A DNA stretch of 64,000 bases from Streptomyces shenzhenensis (lineage in GTDB: Bacteria > Actinomycetota > Actinomycetes > Streptomycetales > Streptomycetaceae), in the NCBI RefSeq assembly GCF_003688995.1, contig NZ_PENI01000040.1, positions 23,664 to 87,663 of the forward strand. Direction: 5' to 3'. Every line of letters begins with the position of its first letter. Positions within the stretch are counted from its first letter, which is position 1. A model generated the notes under the pieces. The model searched no databases and was not told where the DNA came from. It worked only from the letters and a program-made list of their open reading frames with translations. Shown here piece by piece: positions 8,385-17,083 of this stretch. Both the position numbers and the translations under genes were made by a program.

Positions 8385-8726
8385 TCATGGATGCGTCCTG
8401 CCGTGCGTCGAGTGCACCTGGAACAGCCGCGGCTGCACATCGGTGGCGATCTTCGCCGCCTGGTCCATGTGGACGCGGGCCTCGGGGTTGGCGAGCATCG
8501 TGCGGTAGTGCTCCTCGGACTCCCACTGGGCGTAGTTGATGACACGCTCGCCGTCCTGGGAGGCGTGGAAGTTGGCGCAGACGAAGCCGGGCTGATGCTT
8601 CATCGTCTCCTCGGTGGCGTGGGCCAGCAGCGCGAGGAGTTCGCCCTGGCGGTCGGGCGAGACGGTGAAGGTGTTGATCAGAGTCGCCACCGGGCGGCTG
8701 CTGTCGATGCGTGCGGTAACAGTCAT
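8385..8726 (-). CDS. Antibiotic biosynthesis monooxygenase (ABM) domain protein
   Basis: A 113-residue single-domain protein. The pattern INTFTVSPDRQGELLALL, then PGFVCANFHASQDGERVINYAQWES and a C-terminal amphipathic helix, is typical of ABM ferredoxin-like dimeric barrels. These enzymes oxidise quinone or aromatic substrates with oxygen, or act in haem or reactive-species handling. Leftward gene, convergent with the helicase unit and divergent from tap. No associated biosynthetic genes are seen, so its substrate is unknown. Confidence 0.85.
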   Translation of the reverse strand: MTVTARIDSSRPVATLINTFTVSPDRQGELLALLAHATEETMKHQPGFVCANFHASQDGERVINYAQWESEEHYRTMLANPEARVHMDQAAKIATDVQPRLFQVHSTHGRTHP

Positions 8727-8835
8727 GATCCTTTCCCTCCCCTTACCCGGGGTGCGGGGAGGCGAGCGAGGGGCCGCTTTCCACCGATCGGACGCGGACC
8801 TTCACGCAAGCGGCGCCGATACCGCCGTAGCGGTC

Positions 8836-8873
8836 GTACGCGATCCGTACGGCATCGGTACGCGAGGCGTACG
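8836..8873. promoter_or_regulatory. Two GTACGCGAnnCGTACG repeats upstream of tap
   Basis: Near-identical 16-base boxes occur at 8836-8851 and 8858-8873, offset by 22 bp (two helical turns), ending 33 bases before the tap start codon. Each contains the self-complementary CGTACG. Location over the expected tap promoter suggests a regulatory site, perhaps autoregulation by the HTH domain of Tap (inference). Confidence 0.55.
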
Positions 8874-8906
8874 TTCCGTGGGATGATCGAGGGGCAGGAG
8901 GTGACC

Positions 8907-11147
8907 ATGTCCGAGCTGTTCGACCGGGTCGACGCGCTGATCGCGTCCCGGTCCCCGCTGCCGCCCCCGGCCGAGCGCAGACGGCTGCGCCAGGCGCACG
9001 GTCTGACGCTGGACGAAGTGGCGTCCGCGCTGAAGGTGCGCCGGGCCACGGTGTCCGGCTGGGAGTCCGTCAAGAAGCCGACCGAGCCGCGCGGCCCGGA
9101 GCGGGAGGCGTACGCGCGCCTGCTGGACAAGCTCGTGGACCTCTACCCGCCGGACGCCACGACCACGGCGCCCGCTGAGGACACGGCTGTTCCCGTTCCG
9201 GTTCCAGAACGGGAACAGGAGCGGGAACCGCTGACCGTGTCCGCGGACCCGGCCGCCGGTGCCGCGCCCCCGGCGGCCGGACCGGACTCCCAGGCCCGGC
9301 CCGCCGCCCCGGCCACCGCCTCGCGGCCGGCGCGCGGCACCAGGCCGCCGGCGACGCCACAGCGGCCGGCGGCGAAGAAGGCCGCCCCCGGGCCGGCCGC
9401 CACCGCGGCCGCGGACCCGCGCTTCGAGAACGGCCCGCTCGCCGTGATCGACGCCGACGCAGGCGGCCAGGTGCTGGCGTACTGCCCCGGCGGTCTGATC
9501 CTGGACGTACCCGCGAAGTCCCTGCCGGCCCTGGTCGACTGGACACTGACGGAGGCCAGACTCGGGCAGCCGAGGCTGTCCGGGCCGGGCAAGGACGCCG
9601 ATCCGCTGCTCGTGCTCACCGAGGCCGCGCTGGAGCGCTACGGCCTGCCCGGCGCCCTCACGGACGAGGAACGGATCGCCGGGCGGCTGCCGGAGGACCA
9701 CAAGGCCGTCAGGCAACTGGCCCGCGCCGACTGGAAACTGACCAAGCGCGGGCTCGGGCCGTGGGCGCGGATCTACCGCCCCGCCCGCGGCTCCGAGCGG
9801 GCCTGCGTGCAGCTGTGCATCCCGTCCTGGCACGCGCTCGACGCCCGGCACTGGGGCACGGCCGCCCAGCTTCCGCCCGCGGAACTCGCCCGGCTGCTGG
9901 GCGTGTACGCGTCCCGGGTGATGACACCGCGCGGCTCCACCGCCGTCACCGGCCTGGAACTGATGACCGCGCTGCACCCGCCGACCCGCGCCTCCGAGCC
10001 CGACGCCGACGGCCGCCGGCACTCCGAGCACAACCCCGGCAGCCTGGGCACGGACCCGGTCGACTGCGCGCCGTGCGAGGCCCCCGACGGACACCCGCTC
10101 CTGGCGGACCTGCCGCGCTTCCACGTCCGCGGACCGGCGGAGAAACTGTTCGAGGAGGCGTACGACTGGGCACGGCCGATGACCGACGCCGAATGCACCC
10201 GGCGGCACCTGGTCGGCATCGACGTCAACATGGCCTTCGCCGCCGGCGCCAACGGCCTGGTCGTCGGCCTCGGCGCGCCCACCCACGTCAAGGCGCCGGT
10301 GTTCGATGCGAAACTGCCCGGATCGTGGCTGGTCGACCTGTCCCATGTCGACCTGTCCCGCGTGAAGATCGCCAAGGACACGTGGGCGGACCTGGACGGC
10401 GAGATGCTGCCCAGCCCGTTCACGCCGAAGGGCGACCGCCCCGAAGGCCCGGCCTGGTACGCGACGCCCACCGTCGCCTACGCCCAGGAGCTGGGCTACG
10501 AGGTGCGCCCGGTCGAGGCATGGGTGCGCCACGACAACGGCCGTTACCTGGACGGCTGGTACAACCGGCTGCGCGACGCCTACCTCGCCACGATGGCCGA
10601 CCTCGGCGTCACCGCCGACCTGCCGCCGGCCGGCTTCCTGGCGGCCATGGACGGCTACAAGGAACGCGACCCGGAACTGGCGGTCGTCGTCTCGGCGGTC
10701 AAGGCGACGGTCAAGGGCGGCCTGGGCAAGCTGCGCGAGCGGCCCCGCGGCGAGGGCTGGCGGCCCGGCCGGCCGTGGCGGGCCCTCGCCCGGCCCACCT
10801 GGCGGCCGGACATCCGCGCCGCGGTCATCTCCCGTACGCGCGTCAACCTGCACCGCAAGATCGTCAAGCACGCGGCGTTCACCGGGCAGTACCCGGTCGC
10901 GGTCCTCTCCGACTGCGTCGTGTACGCGGCCGACGGGACGTCGCCGCTGGACTTCCTTCCCTACCGGGACGGCAAGCCGCTGCCCGGCGGCTTCAAACTC
11001 GGTGTCAACCCGGGCCTGGTCAAGCACGAGGGCACCCAGAGCGTGCTGTGGGGCGAGGAGGTCCGCGAGCGGTTCGGCGCCCCGGAGCTCAACCTCGCCC
11101 GGTACATCAAGGACGGCACCGTCACCGACGTCGACAACGGGGAGTAG
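8907..11147 (+). CDS. tap: Telomere-associated protein Tap
   Basis: A 746-residue protein matching the Tap family in length and layout. It has an N-terminal helix-turn-helix (RLRQAHGLTLDEVASALKV, then RRATVSGWE, near residues 24-55), a low-complexity Pro/Ala linker (about 80-170) and a long conserved C-terminal region. ATG 8907 follows a strong AGGAGGTG. In linear Streptomyces replicons Tap binds single-stranded telomere 3' overhangs and recruits the terminal protein. The tpg gene follows after 6 bases, the classical operon order. Its presence implies linear DNA ends in this cell. Confidence 0.9.
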   Translation: MSELFDRVDALIASRSPLPPPAERRRLRQAHGLTLDEVASALKVRRATVSGWESVKKPTEPRGPEREAYARLLDKLVDLYPPDATTTAPAEDTAVPVPVPEREQEREPLTVSADPAAGAAPPAAGPDSQARPAAPATASRPARGTRPPATPQRPAAKKAAPGPAATAAADPRFENGPLAVIDADAGGQVLAYCPGGLILDVPAKSLPALVDWTLTEARLGQPRLSGPGKDADPLLVLTEAALERYGLPGALTDEERIAGRLPEDHKAVRQLARADWKLTKRGLGPWARIYRPARGSERACVQLCIPSWHALDARHWGTAAQLPPAELARLLGVYASRVMTPRGSTAVTGLELMTALHPPTRASEPDADGRRHSEHNPGSLGTDPVDCAPCEAPDGHPLLADLPRFHVRGPAEKLFEEAYDWARPMTDAECTRRHLVGIDVNMAFAAGANGLVVGLGAPTHVKAPVFDAKLPGSWLVDLSHVDLSRVKIAKDTWADLDGEMLPSPFTPKGDRPEGPAWYATPTVAYAQELGYEVRPVEAWVRHDNGRYLDGWYNRLRDAYLATMADLGVTADLPPAGFLAAMDGYKERDPELAVVVSAVKATVKGGLGKLRERPRGEGWRPGRPWRALARPTWRPDIRAAVISRTRVNLHRKIVKHAAFTGQYPVAVLSDCVVYAADGTSPLDFLPYRDGKPLPGGFKLGVNPGLVKHEGTQSVLWGEEVRERFGAPELNLARYIKDGTVTDVDNGE

Positions 11148-11153
11148 GCAGGC

Positions 11154-11711
11154 ATGACCATGTTCGGCGACGGCCTGGAAGCGGCGGTGCAGAAGGCGTT
11201 CACCCGCCCGGCACCCAGGAGCGCGGGCGCGCAGATGCGGTACCTGGTCAAGCAGCTCAAGGGCACCAGGCAGGTCGCCCAGCTGCTGCGGATCTCCCAG
11301 CGCACCGTCGAACGGTATGTGAAGGACCAGATCAAGAAGCCCCGCCCGGACCTCGCCGCCCGCCTGGAGCGCGAGGTGCGCAAGCGGTGGCAGCCGCAGA
11401 TCCGCGCCAGGGCCCGCGCGAGGGCCGCGACGACCGACGGGATCGTGATCGACACCCGTGCCCGCATCGGCTACACCGCCCCGGTCGGCACCACCGACGA
11501 CGCCCGCCTCCGGCATCTGACCGTCGCGCTGCCGCCCCGCTACGCCGCCCGCCTCTTCGACGCCCACCAGGCCGGCGCCGGAGACCAGCAGCTGCGGCAG
11601 ATCGCCGCCGAAGGACTCAGGGAGATCTACTTCCAGGACAGCGGCCGCCGCGCCGGCAGCTTGGAGGAGGTCCGCCTCACCGACGTCGAACACGTGGAGT
11701 TCGACCTGTAG
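11154..11711 (+). CDS. tpg: Telomere terminal protein Tpg
   Basis: A 185-residue protein, the standard length of Streptomyces terminal proteins. It has an N-terminal DNA-binding region with a helix-turn-helix (TRQVAQLLRISQRTVERYV, near residues 39-57), a basic stretch rich in Arg, and the conserved C-terminal part containing GIVIDTRARIGYTAP and FDAHQAGAGDQQLRQIAAEG. Tpg becomes covalently attached to the 5' DNA ends and primes end-patching synthesis. Co-transcribed with tap (6-base gap). The gene looks intact. Confidence 0.93.
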   Translation: MTMFGDGLEAAVQKAFTRPAPRSAGAQMRYLVKQLKGTRQVAQLLRISQRTVERYVKDQIKKPRPDLAARLEREVRKRWQPQIRARARARAATTDGIVIDTRARIGYTAPVGTTDDARLRHLTVALPPRYAARLFDAHQAGAGDQQLRQIAAEGLREIYFQDSGRRAGSLEEVRLTDVEHVEFDL

Positions 11712-11751
11712 CCGCCCCTGCGGACGCGGGCCCCGGACCGTTCATCCCTGT

Positions 11752-11773
11752 GAATTGCTGAATTTAGCAATTC
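11752..11773. terminator. AT-rich hairpin after tpg
   Basis: An 8-bp perfect stem GAATTGCT/AGCAATTC (11752-11759 and 11766-11773) with a six-base AT loop lies 40 bases beyond the tpg stop. It stands out for low GC in this genome. It may be a terminator for tap-tpg or a protein-binding palindrome. Confidence 0.4.
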
Positions 11774-11869
11774 GTTGGATGCTGGGCCGACTGCGCCCGC
11801 AGGTAGCCGTGGGCGCGGTCCTCTGTGTCGGGAAGTCGAGGCGCCGTGTCCGTTCCGCCTGCGCAGTCG

Positions 11870-12110
11870 CTCGCGCTGGGCTTCGGCGTCTCGTCCGGGC
11901 TGGGCGCCGTGGCCGAGCACATCGTGGCGTGCCGGATCGACGGGCCCTTGTTCTTCGCCGCCGCCCACCGCTTCCTGCCGGAACTGCCGCGCCACGAGGG
12001 CCAGGACCACGCCACCACCCCCGACGCGATCCGCCCGGTGAGCACGTCGCGCACACGGTGCACAGGGCCGAGATGCCTGGCGCACGCGCGTCGCGAGCAG
12101 GCCGTCGTCC
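11870..12110 (+). pseudogene. Relic of SulP-type anion transporter STAS domain
   Basis: In one frame (about 11915-11986) the DNA reads EHIVACRIDGPLFFAAAHRF followed by LPEL, a very characteristic start of the cytoplasmic STAS domain of SulP sulfate/anion permeases. No membrane domain precedes it; upstream is tpg. Beyond about 12000 the frame breaks and only scattered STAS-like pieces can be seen in other frames. The whole 11712-12376 interval has no intact gene. It reads as a truncated, frameshifted leftover of a permease gene. Confidence 0.5.
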
Positions 12111-12385
12111 GGCCCGCCCGGTGCGTGGGGGAGTGCCTGGCCGTCCGTACCCCCGTCCCGGGCACCGTCACGTACCACGCGGACGGGATCCGGGGGAGCG
12201 GCGGCGCAGGGACCGGCACCCGGTCCGGCCCCGCCGAAGTGATCGCCGGCCGGGCCGTGGGCCGGGCCGCCCACCACCGGCGCGCCCCCGGCCGGCCGGA
12301 CCTGCGGCCCGCACGACACGCTCCCGCTCATCCGTCCGACGACGGTGAGCGGCTTTTGACCCATCCGCCCGGAGAAATGACACGC

Positions 12386-12805
12386 ATGCAGCCGCACGAC
12401 CTGCTCCACCGGCATGTGCTCACCCTGCCCGCCGAACCGAACGCCGTCCGCCTCGCACGCGAGACGGCCGAACAGGCGTGGACGGAATGGGGCATCAGCC
12501 TGCGCCACCCCACCATAGGCCCGGCCCTGCTGATCCTGAGCGAGCTCGTCACCAACAGCGTCCGGCACGCCGCCGCTCTTTCCCCGCAGGTCACGGTGAT
12601 CTACGCGACCGGCCCCGGCCGCCTGGCCGTCGCCGTCCACGACCGCCATCCCTACCGGCCGCCGCTGTACGCGGCGCTGTCCGGCGCCGGCACCGGGGGA
12701 CTGGCCACCGTCATGGAACTCACCATCGGCCTGGACGGCACCGCGGACGTGCAGGCGGACGCCGACAGAGGAGGAAAGAGCATCTGGGTCACCCTGCCCC
12801 TGTGA
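12386..12805 (+). CDS. RsbW-like anti-sigma/HATPase protein
   Basis: A 139-residue single-domain GHKL ATPase. N-box LILSELVTNSVRHA (about residues 51-64) and G-box GTGGLATVMEL near residues 109-119 are clear; a C-terminal KSIWVTLPL strand completes the Bergerat fold. The second ATG (12386) is preferred because a GGAG site is 11 bases upstream; the ATG at 12377 is too close to it. Streptomyces has many such small kinases/anti-sigma factors; the partner is unknown because no sigma factor or STAS antagonist is adjacent. Confidence 0.85.
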   Translation: MQPHDLLHRHVLTLPAEPNAVRLARETAEQAWTEWGISLRHPTIGPALLILSELVTNSVRHAAALSPQVTVIYATGPGRLAVAVHDRHPYRPPLYAALSGAGTGGLATVMELTIGLDGTADVQADADRGGKSIWVTLPL

Positions 12806-12958
12806 GCCGCCCGGGCCGCGGCGGCCCCGCCGGCGCGGATTCGGTGCTGCCGCTGTGGCAGGCGAGGATGGGCCCATGCTGTCGATGAGTGGGTGGAAGC
12901 CATGGACCGACGTCCGGCCGGTGCGGCCGTGCCGCCGGGAAGGGAAGGGAACGGCCCG

Positions 12959-13306
12959 GTGAGTACGCCGCTGTACCAGCTGAAAGCCGAGTTCTTCAAG
13001 ACGCTCGGCCATCCGGCGCGGATCCGCGTCCTGGAGCTCCTGAGCGAGCGCGAGCACGCGGTCGCCGAGATGCTGCCCGAGGTGGGTATCGAGCCCGCGC
13101 ACCTGTCCCAGCAGCTCGCGGTGCTGCGCCGGGCGAACCTGGTCAAGACCCGCAAGGAGGGCTCGAACGTGTACTACTCGCTGACCAGCCCGCACGTCGC
13201 GGAACTGCTGCGCGTGGCTCGGACCATTCTGTCCGGCGTCCTGGCCGAGCAGGCCGAACTCCTCGCCGGCCTCAAGGCCGCCCAGCGGGAGACGAAGCAG
13301 CCGTAG
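12959..13306 (+). CDS. ArsR-family winged-helix regulator
   Basis: A 115-residue protein with the ArsR/SmtB fold: FFKTLGHPARIRVLELL, a recognition segment EPAHLSQQLAVLRRANLV, and wing RKEGSNVYYSL. No clear CxC metal site is seen; the family includes redox and non-metal sensors. GTG 12959 chosen for a purine-rich site AAGGGAAGGGA upstream; the longer frame lacks ArsR sequence. A short inverted repeat (GCCGTAG/CTACGGC, 13300-13316) lies over its stop codon. Convergent with the dehydrogenase gene at 13324. Its target is unclear; the SulP relic upstream could have been one. Confidence 0.88.
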   Translation: MSTPLYQLKAEFFKTLGHPARIRVLELLSEREHAVAEMLPEVGIEPAHLSQQLAVLRRANLVKTRKEGSNVYYSLTSPHVAELLRVARTILSGVLAEQAELLAGLKAAQRETKQP

Positions 13307-13323
13307 CGGCTACGGCCCCGGTC

Positions 13324-14565
13324 TCACAGCCGTTCGATGTGCGGGGCGTCCGGCATGACGCCCCGCGTGTCCAGCACGTACCCGCTCTCCGCGGTGACAC
13401 GCGCCAGGTCGAACCCGTCGTGCACGGTGAGCAGCACCACGGCGTCGTAGGACGAGTACGGCAGCGGGGCGCACAGCGGGTGCGGCCCCTCCGTGATGAG
13501 GGGGTCCACGACGTCGACGAGCGCGCCCCTGCGCTCCAGCTCGACGACCACCTCGGCGGCGGGTGACCGGCGCGAGCCGGTGACGGTCCTGCAGGCGAGC
13601 CCGAGCGCCAGCACCCGGGCACCCTCGAGGTCCTTGCCGTGCCGCGTGTCGAGGCCTTCCTGGAGGCGGCCGACGACATAGGCCGGCTGCGCCTCGTTGA
13701 TCTCCTGGGCCAGTTCGACCAGCCGGAACGCCTTCTCCTGCGGCGCCCTGCCGTGCTGGCTCAGATGCACCGGGTCGACCGGCAGGCCGTGGCCGTCGGC
13801 CCCGGGCCCCGGCGTGAACGTCGCGAAGCCGACCGGGTCCGAGCCGGACAGGGCGAGGGCGTGCCCGGCCGTCACGTCCAACGTGTGCGCCACCCGGCAC
13901 AGCTCGTTGACGAGCGCGATGTTGACATACCGGAAGGCGTCCTCGAACACCTTGGCCAGCTCGGCCTCTTCGAGGCTGTTCGCCGGCACCACGTTCTGCG
14001 TGATGCCGGTGTAGAACGCCTCCACCTGGTCACGGCATTTCTCGGTGAGCCCGGAGACGATCTTCGGAGTGTGCGTGAGCGACCACTGCTCGTTGCCCGG
14101 TTCGACGCGTGCCGGGCTGAACCCGAGATGGAAACTGGTCCCGGCCCGCATCCACGAGAGCGCCTCCAGGATCGGGCGCACGATGTTGCGGGTGGTGCCG
14201 GGATGCGCGGCGGTGGACTCGAGGACGACCGTGGCGCCCTTGCGCACATGCCGCGCGAGGGCCTCCGCCGCCTCCCGCACGGCCCCGAGGTCCGCCACCC
14301 GCGCGTTCTGCGGTGTGGGCATGGCGATGACGGCGACGTCGAAGCCGGCCAGCAGTTCCTCCTCGCAGGTCACCCGGTACCGGCCGGACTTCAGGGCCGC
14401 CTCCAGCGTCTGGTCGGGGATGCCCTCGACGGGGGAGACGCCGCCGCGCAACTGCTCCAGGCACCGCGCGTCGGGCTCGAAACCGATCACGTGATGGCCC
14501 GCCTCGACGGCTGCCATGGCCAGCGGCAGACCGATAGGGCCCTGTCCCATGACGGCAATGTTCAC
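13324..14565 (-). CDS. UDP-ManNAc/UDP-glucose dehydrogenase homologue without catalytic Cys
   Basis: A 413-residue member of the UDP-glucose/GDP-mannose dehydrogenase family. It has an N-terminal Rossmann region (VNIAVMGQGPIGLPLA), the conserved AKVFEDAFRYVNIALVNEL helix and a C-terminal UDP-binding domain. The signature normally reading GPGVGGHCIPVDP is here GPGADGHGLPVDP: Gly260 replaces the nucleophilic cysteine required for the second oxidation step. The C-terminal DxRxSP signature is also altered (TGSRRSPA). GTG 14565 follows AAGGGAGA. It may be inactive, stop at an aldehyde, or be a regulatory pseudoenzyme. Divergent from the SsgA-like gene. Confidence 0.85.
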   Translation of the reverse strand: MNIAVMGQGPIGLPLAMAAVEAGHHVIGFEPDARCLEQLRGGVSPVEGIPDQTLEAALKSGRYRVTCEEELLAGFDVAVIAMPTPQNARVADLGAVREAAEALARHVRKGATVVLESTAAHPGTTRNIVRPILEALSWMRAGTSFHLGFSPARVEPGNEQWSLTHTPKIVSGLTEKCRDQVEAFYTGITQNVVPANSLEEAELAKVFEDAFRYVNIALVNELCRVAHTLDVTAGHALALSGSDPVGFATFTPGPGADGHGLPVDPVHLSQHGRAPQEKAFRLVELAQEINEAQPAYVVGRLQEGLDTRHGKDLEGARVLALGLACRTVTGSRRSPAAEVVVELERRGALVDVVDPLITEGPHPLCAPLPYSSYDAVVLLTVHDGFDLARVTAESGYVLDTRGVMPDAPHIERL

Positions 14566-14806
14566 TGGTCTCCCTTTCCGGGATGTGCGCCGGTGGTTGC
14601 TCACACAGGAAGAGGCCAGGGCGGCGAATATATGATGATAGATCGCTCATGTGGCGTAATGATCTTGGAAAAGTGCATACGACTGGTGCATAAGTGATGC
14701 AGGTCACGTTTGATCTGTGCGGATTCCGCGTAATACGAGACGTCTTCGCGGGTCTTAAGGGCACGTCGGCATCCGTCGGCGTCGGCCTCAACGTGGAGAA
14801 GGACCC

Positions 14807-15220
14807 ATGGACATCACTGTCGAGCAGCCCGTCCGCGCCCGACTGATCACCTCGGAGAGCCAGGAGCTCCCCGTGTCGGCCACGCTGCAGTACACCTCGG
14901 GAGACCCGTTCGCCGTCCACATCGGTTTCCCGCCCGACGTCTCGCTCAGCGGCACCGACGTCACCTGGACCTTCTCGCGTGAGCTGCTGCAGGCAGGACT
15001 GGACGCACCGGCCGGCCAGGGCGACGTGCACATCTGGCCGTGCGGCCGGGTCCATACGGTCCTGGAGTTCCACGCGCCGGAGGGCCTGGCGCTGATCCAG
15101 TTCGACACGGACGCCCTGCGCCGCTTCCTGAAGCGCACGTTCGCCGCCGTGGCCCTCGGCAAGGAGAACATCGACGTGGCCGTCGACCGCGGCCTGGCCG
15201 CCCTGGTGGGGGGAGTGTGA
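14807..15220 (+). CDS. SsgA-like sporulation/cell-division regulator (SALP)
   Basis: A 137-residue protein of the SsgA-like family, found in sporulating actinomycetes. Diagnostic pieces are DPFAVHIGFPP, VTWTFSRELLQ, GDVHIWPCG and the C-terminal FLKRTFAAV. Length fits the family (about 130-145). SALPs help place FtsZ and peptidoglycan synthesis during septation and spore maturation. A second SALP is at 33496-34002. The 200-bp AT-rich divergent region (14605-14806) should hold its promoter. Confidence 0.9.
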   Translation: MDITVEQPVRARLITSESQELPVSATLQYTSGDPFAVHIGFPPDVSLSGTDVTWTFSRELLQAGLDAPAGQGDVHIWPCGRVHTVLEFHAPEGLALIQFDTDALRRFLKRTFAAVALGKENIDVAVDRGLAALVGGV

Positions 15221-15254
15221 GCGGCGCCGGCCGGGGGAGGGGGCGGCGCGGCCG

Positions 15255-16772
15255 TCAGCCGTACGACAGGTTGGAACACGGGTCGTCGTCGGCGGACCGG
15301 ACGTTGCCGGTCACCGGGGTGGGCTCGGGGGCCGGGGTATGTGCTGTATAGGACCGGCCCAGGATCACATTGATGCCCAGCGCGCCGATCGACTGGAGCC
15401 GGGCCCCGGGGAAGAGCCCGGCGACCGTCCGGGCCTGGGACTCGAGCCCCGTGCCGTACTGGACCACGGTGGTGGTGTGGTCCTGGCCGCGGGCGTTCGC
15501 GGTGCCGGCGACGGTGAAGCCGCTCTCGGTGAGTTCCGCGGCGGCGGCCGCGGCCAGGCCGGACGTGGCGGTGCCGTTGTAGACGGCGACGCTGATGCCC
15601 GCTCCGGAGACGGCGTCGGCGGCGCCCGGTGAGGCGGAAGCCGACCCCGGTGCCGCGTCCTTTCCGCCGTCGGTGCCCAGGTCGTCGATGGGGCGGTCGT
15701 TCTTGAGCGCGGCCCACAGCCGGTCGGCGTCCGGCTGGACGATCGCGATGCGTGCCCCCTGGTAGCGCCAGGGAACCGTGACGAACTTGGTGTCGTGCAG
15801 GTCGATGTCCTTGAGGGACATGGCGAACGAGATGAGCTTGTGCGCGGTGCCGAGGCCCCGGTCGACGGTCATCGACTTGGTGACGGCGTCGGCCAGCGGC
15901 AGCAGCTTGGCCGGGGTGAGCCCGTCGCTCTTGACCTTCTTGACCAGACCGGCGACGAACGCCTGCTGACGCTTGATCCGTCCCATGTCGGAGCCGTCGC
16001 CGATGCCGTGCCGGATACGGACGTAGTCCAGGGCCCGTTGCCCGGATACCGTCTGTTCGCCCTTCCGGAACAACAGCTCGCCCTGGGTGCCGCGGTTGGG
16101 GTCGAGGTCCTTCGCGTAGACGTCGTTCGGCACACACACCCGCACCCCGCCGACCACGTCCGTCACCGCCGCGAAACCCTTGAAGTCGACGACCAGGGTG
16201 TGGTCGACATGCAGCCCGGTCAGCTGCTCCACGGTGTTCTGGGTGCAGGCCGGGTTGCCCTTCTCCGTCTGCCCGACCGAGAAGGCGGCGTTGAACATGG
16301 CGTTCGTCCGGGCCTGTGTCCAGCTGCCGTCGGGCAGCCTGCACGGGGGAATGGTGACCAGGGTGTCCCGCGGGATCGACACCGCGACCGCGTGCCTGCG
16401 ATCGGCGGGGATGTGCAGCAGCAGCACGGTGTCGGAACGGCCCGTGTCGTCCTTGTGGCCGCCGCCCAGCGCACTGTTGCCGTCGTTGCGTGCGTCGGAG
16501 CCGATGACCAGCACGTTCTCGCCCTTGGAGGAGCGGGCGTCGGGACGGTCCTCGGACAGGCCGTTCCCGTCGAAGGTACGGATGTTCCCGTTCAGCCTCA
16601 GCTGGATCCAGCCCACGCCGACCGCGCCGAGCACCATCAGGGTCAGCATGATGAACAGTGCCGACCGCAGCCGGTTGCGGGTACGCCGCCGTGCCGCTCG
16701 CCTGCCGCGGCGCGGTTCGCCCTGGCGCCGGTGGCGGGAGGGGGAGGGCGCAGCCCGGTCAGTGGTGGTCAT
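15255..16772 (-). CDS. LytR-CpsA-Psr (LCP) family glycopolymer ligase
   Basis: A 505-residue membrane protein: basic cytoplasmic N-terminus (about 1-35), one transmembrane helix (ALFIMLTLMVLGAVGVGWI), then an extracellular LCP domain with RSDTVLLLHI, SIPRDTLV and the arginine-rich RIRHGIGDGSDMGRIKRQQ. A C-terminal LytR_C domain follows a Ser/Ala/Pro linker. Start at 16772 follows GAGGACG. LCP enzymes attach wall teichoic acid or other glycopolymers to peptidoglycan, which fits the WecB and TagF-like genes further along. Confidence 0.92.
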   Translation of the reverse strand: MTTTDRAAPSPSRHRRQGEPRRGRRAARRRTRNRLRSALFIMLTLMVLGAVGVGWIQLRLNGNIRTFDGNGLSEDRPDARSSKGENVLVIGSDARNDGNSALGGGHKDDTGRSDTVLLLHIPADRRHAVAVSIPRDTLVTIPPCRLPDGSWTQARTNAMFNAAFSVGQTEKGNPACTQNTVEQLTGLHVDHTLVVDFKGFAAVTDVVGGVRVCVPNDVYAKDLDPNRGTQGELLFRKGEQTVSGQRALDYVRIRHGIGDGSDMGRIKRQQAFVAGLVKKVKSDGLTPAKLLPLADAVTKSMTVDRGLGTAHKLISFAMSLKDIDLHDTKFVTVPWRYQGARIAIVQPDADRLWAALKNDRPIDDLGTDGGKDAAPGSASASPGAADAVSGAGISVAVYNGTATSGLAAAAAAELTESGFTVAGTANARGQDHTTTVVQYGTGLESQARTVAGLFPGARLQSIGALGINVILGRSYTAHTPAPEPTPVTGNVRSADDDPCSNLSYG

Positions 16773-17083
16773 CCGAGCGTCCTCATTCGTCCGACTGGTA
16801 CGGAGGGGACGGCCGACACCACCCCGGGGCCCTGTCGGACTGCGGTGGCACGCACGGGGCACGTGCCGGGGTCGGGCGTGCTGCACCCCACACGGCCGGG
16901 GCGAGGGCTGACACCCCCGCCCCGGCGGAACTTCATTGCCTCACCGCGCACATGAGCCCGTACGTCGCCCTGCACGGGAACCCGTGCTCCGGCGGCGACG
17001 GCGGGAATGCGCGGTGAGGCATGTGTGCGACGCATGCCGCGCGAGGCGGCAGGACGTCCGGACGCGCTGCTGCGCGGCCGTTA

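Noticed and set aside
8802..11693. 963-codon minus-strand frame opposite tap and tpg
   Set aside because: Shadow of tap-tpg; the plus-strand proteins match known families over their full length.
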